NCBI GenBank assembly: GCA_029256485.1
Contig: JAQSXU010000035.1
Span: forward strand, 1-31,117
Direction: 5' to 3'
DNA: 31,117 bases
DNA from: Clostridiaceae bacterium
GTDB taxonomy: Bacteria; Bacillota_A; Clostridia; Clostridiales; Clostridiaceae
Every line of letters starts with the position of its first letter. Position 1 is the first letter of the stretch. Below, piece by piece: positions 1 to 5,770 of the stretch. A program made the translations under genes and the position numbers. Under the pieces are notes generated by a model. It did not search any database. It saw nothing but the letters and a program-made list of their open reading frames with translations, and was not told where the DNA came from.

Positions 1-42
1 TTTACAGTTCACCCAATATTCGTATTTGTCTCTATATGCCAC
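1..42 (-). CDS. N-terminus of a probable phospho-sugar mutase (partial)
   Basis: A GTG codon at 42-40 opens a reading frame that runs off the left edge of the window. It is preceded by a clear ribosome site, AGGGAGG on the minus strand (plus 51-58). The 14 visible residues read (M)AYRDKYEYWVNCK, which resembles the start of clostridial phospho-sugar mutases (phosphoglucomutase/phosphomannomutase family, typically xxYxxKYExWLxxxYFD). That family interconverts hexose 1- and 6-phosphates. The identification rests on very few residues and is from memory of the family. The ribosome site and open frame are seen directly. Confidence 0.45.
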   Translation of the reverse strand, partial: MAYRDKYEYWVNCK

Positions 43-136
43 TGTTGTAATCCTCCCTATTTACAAAATTATAACAATAATATTATACTATAAATTTATA
101 AATATATTAACACGAGAACATTAAAAAAACATAAAC

Positions 137-733
137 TTATTCTTGAGTAACATTTATGGATTCAAAAGTTTCAGTAGCAGTTTCTGTTACATTATCCTTT
201 ATTATAGAAACTATAACAGTGTTTATATCATCTATAATACTGATTTCCTTTGCTATTTCAATGTCAGAAATTCTATATGTATCTCCCACATTTAGTTTTG
301 ATAAATCTACATCAATAACTTTAGGTATGTTTTCTCCCTTACACTGTACCTTTATACTACTTTTTTCTCTTTGGATAATTCCACCTTTACTCTTAACATT
401 TCCTTCTCCATGTATCATTACAGGTATATCAGTTGTAAAGTATTTATCTCCGGTAAGTTCTTCAAGGTCTATATGTATTATATTGTGGCTCACTGGGTCT
501 CTCTGTATCTCTTTTATCAACGTTTTATGATTGCTTCCATCTACGCTGATGTCCAATTCACCATGTTCACCATTTTTGTTTATAGCACCGTTTAATTCCA
601 TGTACGCCAATTCAAATAGTACATTTTTAATATTTTTCCCATACAATATACCAGGCACTTTGCCTGCTCTTCTTTCCTTATTGGCATAGTGCCTGCAATT
701 TTTTTTCCTTACATCACATTTTAAAAATTCCAT
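137..733 (-). CDS. rplY: 50S ribosomal protein L25/general stress protein Ctc
   Basis: The 198-residue protein has the two-domain Ctc layout: an N-terminal L25 5S-rRNA-binding domain (about residues 1-92, with RRAGKVPGILYG near residue 21) and a C-terminal TL5/Ctc beta domain (about 95-180, with DIPVMIHGEG and KVIDVDLSKLNVGD). L25 binds 5S rRNA in the large ribosomal subunit. The ATG at 733 follows a strong AGGAGGG site. The acidic, Thr/Glu-rich C-terminal tail is usual for longer Ctc proteins. It is transcribed divergently from the decarboxylase gene and I saw no clear promoter for it. The L25 residues are slightly divergent (LYGKNIKNVLFEL), but the family call is firm. Confidence 0.93.
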   Translation of the reverse strand: MEFLKCDVRKKNCRHYANKERRAGKVPGILYGKNIKNVLFELAYMELNGAINKNGEHGELDISVDGSNHKTLIKEIQRDPVSHNIIHIDLEELTGDKYFTTDIPVMIHGEGNVKSKGGIIQREKSSIKVQCKGENIPKVIDVDLSKLNVGDTYRISDIEIAKEISIIDDINTVIVSIIKDNVTETATETFESINVTQE

Positions 734-814
734 TATTATCCCTCCTACAATTTTATTATTGACTTGCAGGGAAAAAAATATTCATAGTAATTTTCATAAA
801 TGGATAAAATAACA

Positions 815-843
815 TTGCATTTAATAAACATATAACTTATAAT
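815..843 (+). promoter_or_regulatory. Promoter for the decarboxylase gene
   Basis: TTGCAT (815-820), a 17-base spacer and TATAAT (838-843) form a near-consensus vegetative promoter about 88 bases before the chosen GTG start. No attenuator or riboswitch fold is obvious in the short leader. Confidence 0.6.
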
Positions 844-930
844 AATATTGTTTTGAAATAAAATCCACGGGAACCTTTGTACTATCACAGTTTCACGGGA
901 ATATTATATGAAAGAAGGTGCTATATCAAG

Positions 931-2421
931 GTGTATAAATTAGATCAAAATGAAACACCACTATTTGATGCTTTATTGGAATATGTAAACAGAGAAACAA
1001 TACCTTTTCATGTTCCTGGTCATAAAAAAGGCGTGGGGATGGACGAAGAATTCAAAAAGTTTATGGGTGAAAATCCTTTTAAAATCGATGTAACAGTTTT
1101 TAAACTGGTAGATAGCCTTCATCACCCAACAGGCCCTATAAAAAAGGCACAAGAGCTTGCTGCAGATGCTTATGGTTCTGATGCTGCATTTTTCTCCATA
1201 CACGGAACATCAGGTGCCATACAAGCTATGGTAATGACTGTAGTGAATTCTGGTGAAAAAATAATAATCCCTCGAAACGTACATAAATCTATAACTGCTG
1301 GAATTATATTAAGCGGAGCTATACCAGTATATATGCAGCCTGAACTGGATAAAAATGTTGGTATTGCTCATGGTGTAACTCCAGAAACAGTTCGAAGCAC
1401 TTTAGAAGCAAACCCAGATGCTAAAGCAGTTCTTATAATAAATCCTACTTATTATGGTGTTGCAACTGATATAAGGAAAATTGCTGACATTGTTCATGAA
1501 TACAATATACCATTAATTGTAGATGAAGCTCATGGTCCTCATTTAGGATTTAACAGCAAACTGCCCGTATCCGCCATGGAGGCAGGTGCAGATATATGTG
1601 CACAAAGCACTCATAAAATAATTGGTGCCTTAACACAATGTTCCCTTTTACAAGTTCGATCAGAACGTATAGATATACCTAGAGTTCAACAAATTTTAAA
1701 TATACTTCAAACTACATCACCATCATATATATTGATGGCTTCACTGGATTGTGCAAGAAGACAAATTGCCATTCACGGTGAAGAACTTCTTGATAAAGCT
1801 ATTGAGCTTGCAAGATATGCAAGAACTGAAATAAACAAAATTCCTGGATTATATTGTTTTGGTGAAGAAATACTGGGAAGACCAGGAGTTTATGCTCTTG
1901 ATCCAACTAAAATAACAATTACATGCAGAGATTTAGGAATAACAGGATATGACTTGGATATGATTCTTTCCAATAGATATCACATTCAAATGGAACTTTC
2001 AGACCTTTATAATGTGTTGGCTGTTGGGTCCTTTGGTGATACAAAGGAAAGCATTGATGCCTTAATCAGTGCTTTAAAAGAAGTCAGCAGTGAATATTAT
2101 GGAAAAGGTAATAAAAAGGCTGACTTCATTGATATACCTGCTATCCCAGAACAAATTCAAATACCAAGAGAAGCATTTAACAGTGTAAAAACATCTGTTT
2201 CTCTTAAAAACAGTGTTGGAGCCATCAGCGGAGAATTTTTAATGGCTTACCCACCAGGAATTCCTATTTTATGTCCTGGTGAAAAAATCACTCAAGAGAT
2301 TGTAGACTATATACAAAAGTTAAAAGACACAGGTTTATATGTTCAAGGTACTGAAGATCCTGAAGTTGAATATATAAAAGTTGTAAAAGAAGAAGATGCT
2401 GTTTATATAAATGTAGAATAA
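931..2421 (+). CDS. Orn/Lys/Arg decarboxylase family PLP enzyme
   Basis: This fold-type I PLP decarboxylase probably removes the carboxyl group of arginine, lysine or ornithine to give a polyamine precursor. Visible motifs are HVPGHKKG near the N-terminus, DEAHGPHLGF, and STHK, whose lysine (about residue 229) should hold PLP. The C-terminal domain of the family follows (MAYPPGIPILCPGE). I start it at GTG 931, ten bases after AGAAGGTG, giving 496 residues beginning VYKLDQNETPLFDAL. An upstream in-frame TTG at 877 adds 18 residues with no homology-like content and no ribosome site. The length matches the short SpeA/Cad-like family of Gram-positives, not the long enterobacterial enzymes. The exact substrate cannot be read from sequence. 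A single-gene transcript is likely, with a promoter at 815-843 and a terminator directly after the stop. Confidence 0.92.
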   Translation: MYKLDQNETPLFDALLEYVNRETIPFHVPGHKKGVGMDEEFKKFMGENPFKIDVTVFKLVDSLHHPTGPIKKAQELAADAYGSDAAFFSIHGTSGAIQAMVMTVVNSGEKIIIPRNVHKSITAGIILSGAIPVYMQPELDKNVGIAHGVTPETVRSTLEANPDAKAVLIINPTYYGVATDIRKIADIVHEYNIPLIVDEAHGPHLGFNSKLPVSAMEAGADICAQSTHKIIGALTQCSLLQVRSERIDIPRVQQILNILQTTSPSYILMASLDCARRQIAIHGEELLDKAIELARYARTEINKIPGLYCFGEEILGRPGVYALDPTKITITCRDLGITGYDLDMILSNRYHIQMELSDLYNVLAVGSFGDTKESIDALISALKEVSSEYYGKGNKKADFIDIPAIPEQIQIPREAFNSVKTSVSLKNSVGAISGEFLMAYPPGIPILCPGEKITQEIVDYIQKLKDTGLYVQGTEDPEVEYIKVVKEEDAVYINVE

Positions 2422-2424
2422 TGA

Positions 2425-2462
2425 AAATCCCGGCAAAAAAATATTTTTGCCGGGATTTTTTT
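2425..2462 (+). terminator. Intrinsic terminator of the decarboxylase gene
   Basis: A 14-bp stem (2426-2439 with 2444-2457; AATCCCGGCAAAAA pairing with TTTTTGCCGGGATT) is followed by a T run, starting four bases past the stop codon. Confidence 0.9.
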
Positions 2463-2482
2463 AACTAAATTTCAAAAAAGCA

Positions 2483-2510
2483 TTGATTAATAATTTAACT
2501 ATGTTATAAT
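2483..2510 (+). promoter_or_regulatory. Promoter of the small Cys-containing protein gene
   Basis: TTGATT (2483-2488), a 16-base spacer and TATAAT (2505-2510) lie just after the decarboxylase terminator and about 89 bases before the small ORF start, so the small gene probably has its own transcript. Confidence 0.6.
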
Positions 2511-2520
2511 AATAATTATT

Positions 2521-2535
2521 AGATAACAATTATTA
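2521..2535 (+). promoter_or_regulatory. Possible Fur-like 7-1-7 operator
   Basis: AGATAACAATTATTA matches the Fur 7-1-7 box TGATAATNATTATCA at all but three positions. It lies about ten bases past the -10 hexamer, where a bound repressor would block transcription. The region is very AT-rich, so a chance match is quite possible. Wider imperfect dyads (AATAATT...AATTATT at 2511-2534) overlap it. Confidence 0.25.
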
Positions 2536-2598
2536 ATTGATTACAAGTTTTATTTTTAAATATATAAATATTTATTTTTGATGATGGAGGGATTATTT

Positions 2599-2760
2599 AT
2601 GAACGGTAAAAAAGATATGAAGTTTGAAGAAAGAATTTATGAAGATGTAATTAATAAACAAGAGATATTTGCAACAAACGAGGACGATGTAGTGCTAAAC
2701 TGTGATGGAGAACCTTGCAACTTTTGCTATAGCAAAGGTGTAGGTAGTTCCAATAATTAA
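2599..2760 (+). CDS. Small Cys-containing protein of unknown function (53 aa)
   Basis: I do not recognise this protein. ATG 2599 follows GGAGGG at 2586-2591 with good spacing, so the real product begins MNGKKDMKFEERIYEDV; an in-frame ATG at 2578 lies upstream of the ribosome site. The first two thirds are charged and acidic (EERIYEDVINKQEIF, NEDD). The C-terminal part is NCDGEPCNFCYSKGVG, a C-x4-C-x2-C cluster that could bind metal or form disulfides, or be a modified-peptide core. There is no signal peptide or membrane segment. A promoter, a possible operator and a strong downstream hairpin frame it as a single-gene unit. No modification or export genes lie nearby, so a peptide natural product is unproven. 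Confidence 0.7.
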   Translation: MNGKKDMKFEERIYEDVINKQEIFATNEDDVVLNCDGEPCNFCYSKGVGSSNN

Positions 2761-2774
2761 TTGTTCACACTGAT

Positions 2775-2830
2775 TAAATAGGAGTGACGTAAATCTACTA
2801 TGAAAAGTAGCTTTGCTTCACTCCTATTTA
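2775..2830 (+). terminator. Long hairpin after the small gene, possible terminator
   Basis: The two arms pair over 13 bp (2775-2787 with 2818-2830), then 5 bp with one G-T wobble (2789-2793 with 2812-2816), then 5 bp (2795-2799 with 2806-2810). Single mismatches separate the stems, and the loop is ATGAAA. It starts 15 bases past the stop codon of the small gene. The T tract after it (TTTATGTTTA) is weak, so it may act as a 3' stabiliser or processed structure as much as a terminator. Confidence 0.55.
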
Positions 2831-2880
2831 TTTATGTTTAAATAATTATTCTCCCTATGTATCGTATTATATCAAGCTCC

Positions 2881-2916
2881 TATGGCTCTGTTAATTAATA
2901 ATGTTGATGTTTTACC
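2881..2916 (+). repeat. Left terminal inverted repeat of the IS1595-like element
   Basis: It begins TATGGCTCTGTTA and continues through AATGTTGATG to TTTACC. It matches the reverse complement of 4188-4223 at about 30 of 36 positions. Confidence 0.85.
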
Positions 2917-3068
2917 ATAATTAAATAATTTTATTATGTTAGCTAATAATGTTGGTAATTCTTTCATATTCATTATAGGAAACTCACTGAAATATGTATA
3001 ATATGGAAACCTATTGGAAAAAATATAGGTATGTCAATTACTATAACACTGTGAAGGATTAAAATATT

Positions 3069-3983
3069 ATGCTTAAATATAAATATGTTAATAACAGTAT
3101 AATCTCATACTTTCAAGCTAAAAGATTTCATAAAAACAGAGTCTGCCCGCACTGTAACTGCAGCCATACTGTACGATATGGTATTAATAATGGAAAACAG
3201 AGATATAAATGTAATGGATGCAGAAGAACCTTCAGTGATTTAACTAATACCCCTATTTATAGAACTCATCACCCTGAAAAGTGGGAAGCATTTATTAAGT
3301 GCACAATTAAGGGACTGTCTCTAAGGGCTGCAGCCCGGGAAATTGAAGTTTCCTACGTAACACTTTTTTATTGGAGACATAAGCTTCTATCTGCGTTGAA
3401 AAAAATAGATCAAAATAAGATGAGAGGATTCTTTGAAGTAGAAAACTTCTTTATGAAATTCTCACAGAAAGGCAAAAAGCAAATTGAAAGTAATAAAGAA
3501 AGAATGCATGATAAAAGTTTAAAATTCTTCCAGCTTGAAAAAGACAGTGTATGTGTGGTTAATGCTTTAGATTTTCATAAAAATATTTACTCAATGGCAG
3601 TTGGAACAGGCCGCATGAACTCACAGCATATTAATGATTTATTTAGCAGACTGATAAATGAAAACAAATCCGCATGCTCTAGACCAAAATCCTTTTTTGC
3701 ACTGTTTTTTAAAAAAGTAAATATAAATGAAGTGAAAAGATCATTGGATAGCAACTCTGCAGTTATAAAATACAGAGTTGAATGTTTGGAGTGGCTGAGT
3801 CAATTTAATGGAGTTGCCACAAAATATCTGAATAATTATTTGAGCTTATTTAAATTTATAAAATCAGTTAATTTCAGCAGGGTAGCATGGTTTGTAAAAA
3901 AGCTTACTGCTTCTATATTATATATAAATATTGAAAGAACATATTTATCCATAAGGCAAAATGATAATTGTTTCGATTATTAA
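3069..3983 (+). CDS. IS1595-like transposase with replaced catalytic residues
   Basis: The open 304-residue frame begins with a zinc ribbon (CPHCNCSHTVRYG...CNGCRRTF, about residues 27-57) and a helix-turn-helix segment (LSLRAAAREIEVSYVTLFYWRHKLLSAL, about 82-110, cited in parts: LSLRAAAREI then VSYVTLFYWRHK). An ISXO2/IS1595-type transposase domain follows, ending in the well-kept FNGVATKYLNNYLSLFKF. Active relatives, as I recall them, carry VExDETYF, then a C-T-D motif, then NxYHSRLKKW. Here these positions read VENFF (D and E lost), CSR (D lost) and KYRVECLEW (H lost). So the frame is intact while the catalytic triad is gone. GAAGGAT about ten bases before ATG 3069 serves as ribosome site. 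It may be a decayed passenger or a retained DNA-binding protein. Confidence 0.85.
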   Translation: MLKYKYVNNSIISYFQAKRFHKNRVCPHCNCSHTVRYGINNGKQRYKCNGCRRTFSDLTNTPIYRTHHPEKWEAFIKCTIKGLSLRAAAREIEVSYVTLFYWRHKLLSALKKIDQNKMRGFFEVENFFMKFSQKGKKQIESNKERMHDKSLKFFQLEKDSVCVVNALDFHKNIYSMAVGTGRMNSQHINDLFSRLINENKSACSRPKSFFALFFKKVNINEVKRSLDSNSAVIKYRVECLEWLSQFNGVATKYLNNYLSLFKFIKSVNFSRVAWFVKKLTASILYINIERTYLSIRQNDNCFDY

Positions 3984-3991
3984 AAAAAGAC

Positions 3992-4120
3992 TTTTGGTGT
4001 TAACCAAAAATCAAATTTTAGTTTTACTGTAGTGAAACAATATTATAGTATGTCCCTATCGGGATGTGTATTAGCACTAATATTGGACAGCCTATCGGTT
4101 TAAGAGCTTTCAGCTCTTAA
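3992..4120 (+). other. Hairpin-rich stretch, candidate structured RNA
   Basis: Between the transposase stop and the right inverted repeat lie four clear hairpins in 130 bases. They are TTTTGGT/ACCAAAA (3992-4009, tetraloop GTTA), GTTTTAC/GTGAAAC (4021-4038), TATTA/TAATA (4069-4082, loop GCAC) and TTAAGAGCT/AGCTCTTAA (4100-4120, 9 bp perfect, loop TTC). TGTCC at 4051-4055 can also pair with GGACA at 4085-4089, closing a larger domain. The octamer CCTATCGG occurs twice (4055 and 4091). No protein frame covers the region. The look recalls transposon-end guide RNAs, but no TnpB or IscB gene is present. Function unknown. Confidence 0.45.
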
Positions 4121-4187
4121 TAATATCCTAAAGCCTTCCTTTTATGTGAAATTATTTTGTAAAAAGTACTTATAGAGTTAGTTCTTT

Positions 4188-4223
4188 GGTAAATTATCAA
4201 CAATATTGGATAACAGAGCCATA
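4188..4223 (-). repeat. Right terminal inverted repeat of the IS1595-like element
   Basis: Read on the minus strand it begins TATGGCTCTGTTA and runs through ATTGTTGAT to TTTACC, mirroring 2881-2916. Confidence 0.85.
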
Positions 4224-4253
4224 GCGGCGCTGTTATAACATATAGCCAATAGA

Positions 4254-5090
4254 TCAGATGTTTCTTATGAGCTTTAAATTTTTCTCTATTTTATTTTTTT
4301 CACTGTTTTCTATAAATTTTCTATACTCGGAGCTATTCATATTTATGATGGAACCATAGGTGTTTAACAGCTTGTTAAAATAGCCCAGCATATAATCAAG
4401 CTTGAATAATGGTTCTGAAATTTTCTTATTGATAATCACTGTGAGGCTCTTTTTCTTTTTGCTGAGGTGTTTTTTTAATTCATTATAATATTGTTTCCCT
4501 GAATTAATAACTTTTATATTTTGAAAATTGGTATCCAGCACCTCTATATAAATGGGGTATAATTCTTTAAATAATTCATCACTGTATTCTCCATGTTGTT
4601 TTTCAAAATCATCAACCTTGTTTTTTAAGTGGAGAAGTTTGTCATTATTTTTTTCTCTTAATTCAGGTATATTTTTCATTATTATTCTTACATTTTCAAC
4701 ATGCTGTACTTTGTCATGCAATAAAATATCCAGGCCGCTGTCAGCTATTTGAAAATCCCTTTTTTCTCTTTCAATTACGCACTTATCTCTTATGGCTCTA
4801 TATACGCTCTGGGTTTTATCCACTGCAAAAAATATATTAAAGTAATATGCAAGTTTCCCTAATTCTCTTTGGGTATTCTTTTCCGTAACCAGCTCTCCTT
4901 GATCTGTAATGTATAATAACGCCTGGGCCTGTTTTTTAATTCCACCAAGTGTCTTTTTATTTATCATTACTTCTCTGTAGTTTTCCCCTTTTAGCTTAAT
5001 CACTTCAGATATTAATGCAGTTTCACCTTTATTAATATAGGGAGCCAGTTTTTCCATTAGTTCTTTAGATGCTAAAGTATAATTAAACAA
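4254..5090 (-). CDS. Unidentified protein, predicted helical (278 aa)
   Basis: I do not recognise this family. I place the start at TTG 5090, seven bases after GAGGTG, giving (M)FNYTLASKELMEKLAPY. An ATG that overlaps this site is out of frame, and the longer frame from TTG 5105 would put the ribosome site inside the gene. The N-terminal 100 residues look like a small mixed domain. From about residue 105 to the end the protein is charged and likely helical or coiled (REKNNDKLLHLKNKVDDFEK, KKHLSKKKKSLTV). No membrane segment, signal peptide or catalytic motif is visible, so a cytoplasmic protein is likely. The IS1595-like element ends 30 bases past its stop codon, so any native terminator there was lost or displaced. 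Confidence 0.75.
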   Translation of the reverse strand: MFNYTLASKELMEKLAPYINKGETALISEVIKLKGENYREVMINKKTLGGIKKQAQALLYITDQGELVTEKNTQRELGKLAYYFNIFFAVDKTQSVYRAIRDKCVIEREKRDFQIADSGLDILLHDKVQHVENVRIIMKNIPELREKNNDKLLHLKNKVDDFEKQHGEYSDELFKELYPIYIEVLDTNFQNIKVINSGKQYYNELKKHLSKKKKSLTVIINKKISEPLFKLDYMLGYFNKLLNTYGSIINMNSSEYRKFIENSEKNKIEKNLKLIRNI

Positions 5091-5118
5091 TGCATAACAC
5101 CTCAATTATAAATAAATT

Positions 5119-5158
5119 AAATTCTAGTATAACATATAATAATATTATACTAGAATTT
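5119..5158. promoter_or_regulatory. 14-bp dyad between iorB and the unidentified gene
   Basis: AAATTCTAGTATAA (5119-5132) and TTATACTAGAATTT (5145-5158) are perfect inverted repeats around a 12-base centre. On the minus strand a TATAAT sits within the upstream arm, 29 to 68 bases before the TTG start of the unidentified gene. It could be that gene's operator/promoter or the terminator of the ior operon. No good T run follows the stem on the minus strand, which favours an operator. Confidence 0.5.
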
Positions 5159-5193
5159 TACATACAATGCACATTTATGATTTGATAATAGTT

Positions 5194-5769
5194 TTAAGCT
5201 TCCATTCCTTTTATTAACGCCTTTTTATTTAATTCAACGGCCTTTTCAGGTACTGTAGTTTCAATTATTTTATCCCAATTAATATTGGTTAATCCCAATA
5301 CTTTTACAAGTGCACCCAAAAGCACAACATTTTGAGCCTTAATGTTTCCCAGCTGTTTTGCTTCTTTGGCTGCATCTATTATTACAGTATTACTTACCAG
5401 AGCTCTAAGCTTTGTATTTACATCTTCAGGATATTTTTCGGCTCCTATTAAAACTGGTACCGGATATATTTCATAATCATTAATTACTAAGTAGCCATGC
5501 TTTTTTAAATATGGCAGCCATCTGGCAGCTTCACTTTTTTCAAAGGCCACAATTACATCTGCTGTTCCTTTTTCGATAAGAGGTGAATATACCTTTTGGC
5601 CAAATCTTACCTGTGTTGTTACACTGCCTCCCCTTTGAGCCATTCCATGGACTTCAGACATTTTAACATCATAGCCGTTATTTAATAAGCCCTCTGTAAG
5701 TATTTTTGATGCCAATATGGTACCCTGTCCTCCAACTCCAACAAAAAGCACACTTATAACCTTATCCAT
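5194..5769 (-). CDS. iorB: Indolepyruvate:ferredoxin oxidoreductase, beta subunit
   Basis: The 191-residue protein is the gamma-type 2-oxoacid oxidoreductase domain (POR_N-partner family), starting with the glycine-rich VLFVGVGGQGTILASKIL and carrying SEVHGMAQRGGSV, both typical of IorB. With IorA it oxidises aryl or branched 2-oxoacids to acyl-CoA and CO2, reducing ferredoxin. ATG 5769 follows GTAGGTG with six-base spacing and lies one base after the iorA stop, so the two are translationally coupled; the in-frame GTG at 5778 sits on the ribosome site. It is the last gene of the glnA-ptb-iorA-iorB block. Confidence 0.93.
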   Translation of the reverse strand: MDKVISVLFVGVGGQGTILASKILTEGLLNNGYDVKMSEVHGMAQRGGSVTTQVRFGQKVYSPLIEKGTADVIVAFEKSEAARWLPYLKKHGYLVINDYEIYPVPVLIGAEKYPEDVNTKLRALVSNTVIIDAAKEAKQLGNIKAQNVVLLGALVKVLGLTNINWDKIIETTVPEKAVELNKKALIKGMEA

Positions 5770-5770
5770 A

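Larger units (their letters stand above)
2881..4223 (+). mobile_element. IS1595-like insertion element, apparently immobile
   Basis: A 1343-bp element is bounded by 36-bp imperfect inverted repeats that begin with an identical TATGGCTCTGTTA at each outer end. It holds one plus-strand transposase gene (3069-3983) with a zinc-ribbon N-terminus, and a 204-base hairpin-rich stretch before the right repeat. The bases outside the two ends do not match each other, so I could not define a target duplication. The element lies between the small Cys protein gene and the 3' end of an unidentified minus-strand gene. The IS1595-like assignment comes from the protein, not from the ends. Confidence 0.8.

Noticed and set aside
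156..530. Plus-strand 124-residue open frame
   Set aside because: Antisense shadow of the L25 gene, without ribosome site or recognisable content.
877..930. Upstream TTG start for the decarboxylase
   Set aside because: No ribosome site precedes it, and the extra 18 residues do not resemble the family's N-terminus; GTG 931 has AGAAGGTG at good distance.
2505..2520. PerR-type box over the small gene promoter
   Set aside because: TTATAATAATAATTA fits the PerR pattern at too few positions once the AT content is considered; the Fur-like match nearby is better.
2873..4231. Target duplication of the IS1595-like element
   Set aside because: Eight bases before TATGGCTC and after its mirror do not match each other under any offset I tried, so none is claimed.
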